A stretch of DNA of 64,000 nt from JAHEFT01 sp963766195 (GTDB lineage: Bacteria; Pseudomonadota; Gammaproteobacteria; Xanthomonadales; SZUA-36), in contig CAVXYY010000004.1 in assembly GCA_963766195.1 (NCBI GenBank), positions 62,001-126,000 of the forward strand, read 5' to 3'. This document shows, piece by piece, positions 62,322 through 64,000 of this stretch (the stretch's first letter is position 1; each line of letters opens with the position of its first letter). The translations under genes and the position numbers were made by a program. The notes under the pieces are model-generated. The model was not told the DNA's origin, did no database searches, and worked only from the letters and a program-made list of their open reading frames with translations.

Positions 62322-62890
62322 TCGAACTGAAATACAAAACACGACCCGAATGGGCTGAGGGCATCATCGGCGCGATGGACATTTTTCTGCCGGATCACGC
62401 CGCGGCGGAGAAAAAAGCTTCCGCCATGGCGATGGGCATGGTGGCCCATTACCCGGACAGAACGGAACTCGTAACCGCCATGATTGACCTGGCGCTGGAA
62501 GAACTCAGCCACTTCCGGGCCGTCGTCAGGCTGATGCACGGGCGTGGGTTGAGTTTGACGCCCGACGAGAAAGACCCCTATATCAACGCTTTACGCAGTA
62601 CTTTCCGAAACGGAAAAGCCCATTTTTTCATGGACCGATTACTGGTTGCCGGCATCGTCGAGGCCCGCGGAGCCGAGCGTTTTGGCCTGGTCGCCGACGC
62701 ATTACCGGCGGGAGAACTGAAGCGCTTTTACCGTTCGATAACGCGTTCCGAGCAGGCGCACCAGAACCTGTTCCTGCAACTTGCCGAACGCTACTTCGAT
62801 TCAGGCGAAGTCCGGGAACGCCTTGATGCACTGCTCGATATCGAGGCGGTTATCGTCAGTGGATTGCCAATCCGGCCCGCACTGCACTGA
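62318..62890 (+). CDS. miaE: tRNA-(ms2io6A) hydroxylase MiaE
   Basis: 190 residues of ferritin-like di-iron fold. Metal-binding motifs: DHAAAEKKASAMAMG with E, LALEELSHFR (ExxH), VEARGAERF and SEQAHQNLF (ExxH). MiaE hydroxylates 2-methylthio-N6-isopentenyladenosine at position 37 of tRNA. Overlaps the MscS gene by four bases, so translationally coupled to it. Confidence 0.9.
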   Translation: MIELKYKTRPEWAEGIIGAMDIFLPDHAAAEKKASAMAMGMVAHYPDRTELVTAMIDLALEELSHFRAVVRLMHGRGLSLTPDEKDPYINALRSTFRNGKAHFFMDRLLVAGIVEARGAERFGLVADALPAGELKRFYRSITRSEQAHQNLFLQLAERYFDSGEVRERLDALLDIEAVIVSGLPIRPALH

Positions 62891-62917
62891 GGCGGGTCGC
62901 GGAAGCCCGGCTAAACC

Positions 62918-64000
62918 TTGGAAAAGTACCTGCGCAACCATGCTGAACCGGAAGCCACTGCACTGGACGGGCTGCCAGGCGGTGCGGCCGGGCAGAATTC
63001 CTGGACAAACGTCCTGGTCATTCCGGCCTGCAATGAATCCTCCCGTTTTCTCCGGCCCCCGCCTCCCTGCCCAGGCCGGAGCCTGATGATCCTGGTGATC
63101 AATCAATCGGATTCCGCGTCTGCTGAGGTATCGGCAGGCAACCAGGCCCTGGCAGCGGACGTGAGGGCCGGGTTTGAACTTCGATCGCAAGTGGCAGGGC
63201 GGGTGGCAGAAGCAGACCGCGGTTTTCGACTGGAACTGTTCCGGGATCCGCTCAACCCGCGGGACATACTGCTGGCGGACCGTTTCAGCGAGGGCTGCAG
63301 GCTTCCGCCCAGGGCCGGGGTCGGGCACGCGCGGAAAATCGGTGCGGACCTCGCAGCCGCCCTGATTCACCGCGGCAGCATTCAATCACCCTGGATACAC
63401 TGCAGCGACGCGGATGTTCAGCTCCCCGAAAGCTACTTTACCTGCACCCATGCAAGCCGGTTCGCCGGGTCGGAATACTCGGCGCTGGTTTTTCCGTTTC
63501 GTCACGTTAACGCCCTGGAAAACGAGCAACGGGCGGATGTGTTGCAGGCAACGGAACTGTATGAGCTGTCCCTGCGCTATTACGTGGCCGGCCTGAAGTA
63601 TGCCGGCTCGCCCTACGCTTTCAATACCATCGGCAGCACGATGGCGGTGAATGCTTTCCATTACGCCAAGGTCCGGGGTTTCCCGAAGCGCGAGGCCGGC
63701 GAAGACTTCTACCTGTTGAACAAGCTGGCCAAGGTCGGCCCGGTGCTGGAGCTTGAAGCCGGCGCGGGTTGCGAGCCGATCGAAATTGAATCACGCCGCT
63801 CGGACCGGGTGCCGTTCGGCACCGGGGCGGCGGTCAACCGGATAGCAGGGCTGGATGACCCCGTGGGAGACTTCCGGTTTTACCATCCGGCCGTGTTTGA
63901 GCTGCTGAAAGCCTGGCTGGAGAGTTGGCCCGGCATCTGGGATTCGCATTCCTGCGACCTGGAGGCCATCAGGTTGAAAGATGCTTCAGGAGGTCCTGTC
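62918..64000 (+). CDS. Glycosyltransferase family 2-like protein, partial at window end
   Basis: A frame with no stop runs from TTG 62918, directly after an in-frame TAA, to the window end (361 codons). NVLVIPACNESS resembles the GT-A start, SPWIHCSDADVQLP gives a DxD-like site, and YAFNTIGSTMAVNAFHYAKV followed by GFPKREAGEDFYLLNKLAKV gives the acceptor-side ED motif. Together these suggest an inverting family 2-type glycosyltransferase. The 3' end and start codon are uncertain; TTG is the only candidate before the motif. 28 bases after miaE. Confidence 0.7.
   Translation, partial: MEKYLRNHAEPEATALDGLPGGAAGQNSWTNVLVIPACNESSRFLRPPPPCPGRSLMILVINQSDSASAEVSAGNQALAADVRAGFELRSQVAGRVAEADRGFRLELFRDPLNPRDILLADRFSEGCRLPPRAGVGHARKIGADLAAALIHRGSIQSPWIHCSDADVQLPESYFTCTHASRFAGSEYSALVFPFRHVNALENEQRADVLQATELYELSLRYYVAGLKYAGSPYAFNTIGSTMAVNAFHYAKVRGFPKREAGEDFYLLNKLAKVGPVLELEAGAGCEPIEIESRRSDRVPFGTGAAVNRIAGLDDPVGDFRFYHPAVFELLKAWLESWPGIWDSHSCDLEAIRLKDASGGPV

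Noticed and set aside
1..64000. CRISPR arrays, tRNA and rRNA genes
   Set aside because: No regularly spaced repeats, and no cloverleaf or ribosomal RNA sequence, were recognised by reading.

Overview
The window is a chromosomal segment from what looks like a free-living, probably marine or sediment gammaproteobacterium. The evidence is the gene families and their order: a TonB-dependent receptor next to a TPR-sulfotransferase, MiaE, an Anbu-type proteasome cluster, DcaP and GltS, plus REP-type palindromes with GGAGCG arms and a fairly high GC content. I see no rRNA, tRNA, CRISPR array or intact prophage. Placement below class level is a guess.

Layout. 1-0.97 kb: no gene I can support. 0.97-6.7 kb: a broken DUF2785 gene, a TPR/transglutaminase-like lipoprotein, then a same-strand run of cupin, MetF-like protein and amidohydrolase. 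6.7-15 kb: an aspartyl/asparaginyl hydroxylase, TonB receptor, beta-propeller-like protein, TPR-sulfotransferase and a Tat-exported flavoenzyme. 15-24.7 kb: transaldolase, DUF924, a sarcosine/dimethylglycine-dehydrogenase-like enzyme, a phospholipase-D lipoprotein, a small cytochrome c, a K+-channel-like protein and a lipase-like hydrolase. 24.7-28.6 kb: a DcaP porin - exported glutaminase - GltS operon. 28.8-39.1 kb: a lone receiver domain, a SulP transporter, and a long minus-strand array of glycyl radical enzyme (GRE), phosphofructokinase-like protein, GRE activase, glutamate dehydrogenase, BASS transporter, a deleted BASS-like fragment and an outer-membrane protein. 39.2-43.8 kb: a CoA-disulfide reductase/rhodanese divergent from a two-subunit 2-oxoacid:acceptor oxidoreductase. 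44-49.9 kb: an accessory stretch with a DUF900 hydrolase, a DsbA-like protein, a rhodanese, VapC and IS30 remnants, and a DszB-family desulfinase homologue divergent from an AraC regulator. 49.9-56.3 kb: a DUF3300/DUF2950 envelope cluster, a NarL-type two-component system and CorA. 56.4-64 kb: a small membrane protein, the Anbu-associated cluster, MscS, MiaE and a glycosyltransferase-like gene running off the window.

How the genes may work together. Porin, exported glutaminase, GltS, glutamate dehydrogenase and the 2-oxoacid oxidoreductase form a plausible route from glutamine through glutamate and 2-oxoglutarate to an acyl-CoA. Six copies of one AT-rich motif lie upstream of several of these genes and of the two-component region. 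The two most unusual functions are a GRE whose presumed active-site loop lacks the usual Glu, and a DszB-like protein that keeps the Cys/His/Arg triad of sulfinate desulfinases and has a 21-bp-spaced direct repeat in front of its AraC neighbour.

At least a dozen genes carry frameshifts, several at or next to homopolymers, while many long genes are intact. Indel errors in the assembly are at least as likely as real decay. Genes with a single shift are reported as one CDS spanning both pieces; multiply broken ones are reported as pseudogenes.
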